A stretch of DNA of 64,000 nucleotides from Diphasiastrum complanatum. Its lineage: Eukaryota; Streptophyta; Lycopodiopsida; Lycopodiales; Lycopodiaceae. The translations under genes were made by a program, and so were the position numbers. Below, piece after piece: positions 62,461 to 64,000 of this stretch; within the stretch, counting starts at the first letter, position 1; every line of letters starts with the position of its first letter. The stretch lies in the NCBI GenBank assembly GCA_029204225.1, contig CM055107.1, positions 3,850,706 to 3,914,705 of the forward strand, read 5' to 3'. The notes beneath the pieces are model-generated. The model searched no databases, was not told the DNA's origin, and worked only from the letters and a program-made list of their open reading frames with translations.

Positions 62461-63450
62461 GTAGGCCGTTGATCATTATCACCCTCGGGCTGACGTTGGT
62501 CTTACTCTTGGATTGTCTCTTTGGCTTGGTCTAGAGCTTGAGCTTCTTTCACCCACTCATTCATTCATCTAAAATTACCTTGCTCAACTGTGGGATTCGG
62601 GTATTCACCTACATATAGAGAACCGGATGATCCACTAGCGGGACCGGTAGTGGCGGATTTGGTTGGCTCTTTCTCTTTTCATTTCTAGGCTCTAGTATGG
62701 ATGAATACCGGCATCGTACATGCCTTGGGTTCTCCTACCACACTCATTATGTATAGAGGGACAGAGACCTCTCTTTGCTTCTCCTTCCTCATTGGACACG
62801 TTAGATATGGGTGTCCGTACCCACAATCACAACATAGTGGTACAAAATTGTCTTGTGGCTTGTTAGGGCACTTGGCGATCCTATGGTTCTCCACATCCGT
62901 AACACTTAAGAGATCACATCCACCGCACAATCTCTTGATCCTATGTAGTCACGTAGGGACTCGGTTTTTCGATCCATATGGATACGTCCTAATTGCAAGA
63001 AGGGATCTGAAAGGAAGCGGGTGGTTTTGAAGCGTGTGATGAATTCAGCCTGTAAGATGTTCCAATCATCTCGTTCGTTCTCCTCAAGATTGACATACCA
63101 ATCTTTTGCAATGTCGATTAGGCATAGATTTAAATATCTTAACAACTCTTGCGGGTTGTTGCCTTTGTAGCTCTACACGCTTCAGTGTAGATCTGAAGAA
63201 ATCGTTTCGGATCTCCCGTGCCATCAAACCTCAGAAGGTCGATCTTGGGAAAGTTCCAGACTGTGTGGGGTACAAACGGCCTAGGATTGTCCATCGAGGG
63301 TAGATCTATGTCAACGGGTTCGTGGAGTATCTCAATGAGTACGTTGACGAATTCCTCAAGGTCAGAAAGATCCAGAATGGATAATCTCCTACCAGATCTC
63401 AGATGTATATAATGAGACGGAAAGGTGAAGCTATTTTTGGTCTTTTCTTT
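62461..63450 (-). pseudogene. Ty3/gypsy gag with zinc knuckles
   Basis: From about 63400: LSILDLSDLEEFVNVLIEIL, RPFVPHTVWNFPKIDLLRFD and GTGDPKRFLQIYTEA (the F.G..DP..F gag start), then after a stop LCLIDIAKDWYVNLEENERD, WNILQAEFITRFKT and MDRKTESLRDYIG. Two imperfect knuckles follow: CGGCDLLSVTDVENHRIAKC (spacing abnormal) and CCDCGYGHPYLTC. Stops and frame shifts lie at about 63145 and 62925. The upstream side has a lysine-rich text (KTEKGQRYKEKEKTKN). Confidence 0.85.
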
Positions 63451-64000
63451 TTCTTTGTATCTTTGGCCTTTTTCTGTTTTTCTTCCTTAGATAACTTTTG
63501 TAGATCTTTTCTATGTCTAGGCGATCAGATGATGGATCTGAATGAGGATCGAACTGAAATGAAAATGAACTCAGATCAAATCAGATCGGGGTGAAAATAA
63601 AAGTTAGATGGACGTATGGTGGCATAAATGCGAATCCAAAAGGCAATCAGAGAGAGTAAAAATAATAGAAAAGTGCAGATGGGTTCTGATTGTCAAATGT
63701 TTAAGAAAATTTTTGGTTTTCACTGTTGGCGAGTTAGGCACTGTCGAGTCAAACAGTGCGAGTCAGACTTTTTGACCTCTCGAGCTACCTACTTGCTAAT
63801 ATTGATGATCAGAGTTATTTAAAAAAGTGGCGAGTCAGATGGAGCAGGTGGTGAGTCAAGAAATGTGCGACTCAAATATGGCAGGAGTTAGAGACAAATT
63901 TTGACTCGCCGGTTTGGTAGAAGGTAGATCAAGAGGTGCACTTGCTACTGTATTGATGGAAAGTCAAAATACTGAAGATCAGAGAGAAATCTCATTGGCT
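63451..64000. other. Probable gypsy leader with GAGTCA repeats
   Basis: No gene. Between 63727 and 63915 the word GCGAGTCA, GTGAGTCA or GACTCGCC occurs about six times in mixed orientation. The window ends before any LTR or primer-binding site. Confidence 0.5.

Overview
This is eukaryotic nuclear DNA from a land plant with an AT-rich, transposon-dominated genome. The plant call rests on four things: an elongator tRNA-Met gene with the short intron typical of plants, a TTTAGGG-type telomere-like block, Ty1/copia and Ty3/gypsy retroelements with plant-type primer-binding sites (initiator tRNA-Met and tRNA-Asp), and a CACTA TNP2 transposase remnant. Very long (GA)n tracts stand out, one about 960 bp. 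The species cannot be named from the sequence. I found no intact host protein-coding gene. The only likely functional host gene is the tRNA at 4.0 kb.

Layout. 0-1.1 kb: decayed copia gag-integrase. 4.0 kb: tRNA-Met(CAU), minus strand. 5.6-7.5 kb: probable gypsy long terminal repeat (LTR) ending at a tRNA-Asp-type primer-binding site. 8.3-9.25 kb: giant (GA)n array. 11.0-12.2 kb: gypsy reverse transcriptase (RT), minus. 13.0-13.5 kb: cluster of GCCACGCGTGGC-like palindromes. 13.5-15.6 kb: repeat unit A, with an inverted copy at 42.1-43.8 kb; both carry a (GA)n tract. 16.5-17.2 kb: gypsy integrase, minus. 18.6-20.4 kb: copia pol lacking the RT catalytic motif. 20.4-23.9 kb: gypsy LTR, gag, zinc knuckles and protease. 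25.2-26.4 kb: telomere-like block and degenerate tandem repeats. 26.7-27.2 kb: copia scrap. 27.2-33.4 kb: one structurally complete copia element (minus) with two LTRs, a 5-bp target duplication, primer-binding site and polypurine tract, but several coding breaks. 33.6-35.2 kb: CACTA TNP2 remnant with recognisable introns. 35.2-36.3 kb: gypsy RT, minus. 37.0-37.5 kb: copia gag and primer-binding site, minus. 40.5-42.1 kb: copia LTR-like leader, protease and integrase. 44.9-46.5 kb: copia primer-binding site, (GA)n and gag. 48.9-50.8 kb: an unassigned decayed coding region (minus) with proline-rich, coiled-coil, Q/S/P-rich and globular parts. 50.8-54.1 kb: copia gag to LTR. 54.1-55.8 kb: gypsy RT/integrase, minus. 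55.8-60.5 kb: a cluster of related copia LTRs and pol fragments, including a head-to-head pair. 61.5-63.5 kb: gypsy gag and protease, minus, possibly the 5' half of the 54-56 kb element.

The elements do not act together as a pathway. They record repeated insertion, nesting and decay. I saw no clear undescribed functional system. The best leads are the unassigned protein remnant at 48.9-50.8 kb, the palindrome cluster at 13.0-13.5 kb, the inverted repeat families that carry (GA)n tracts, and the 52-bp tandem repeat inside a copia LTR.
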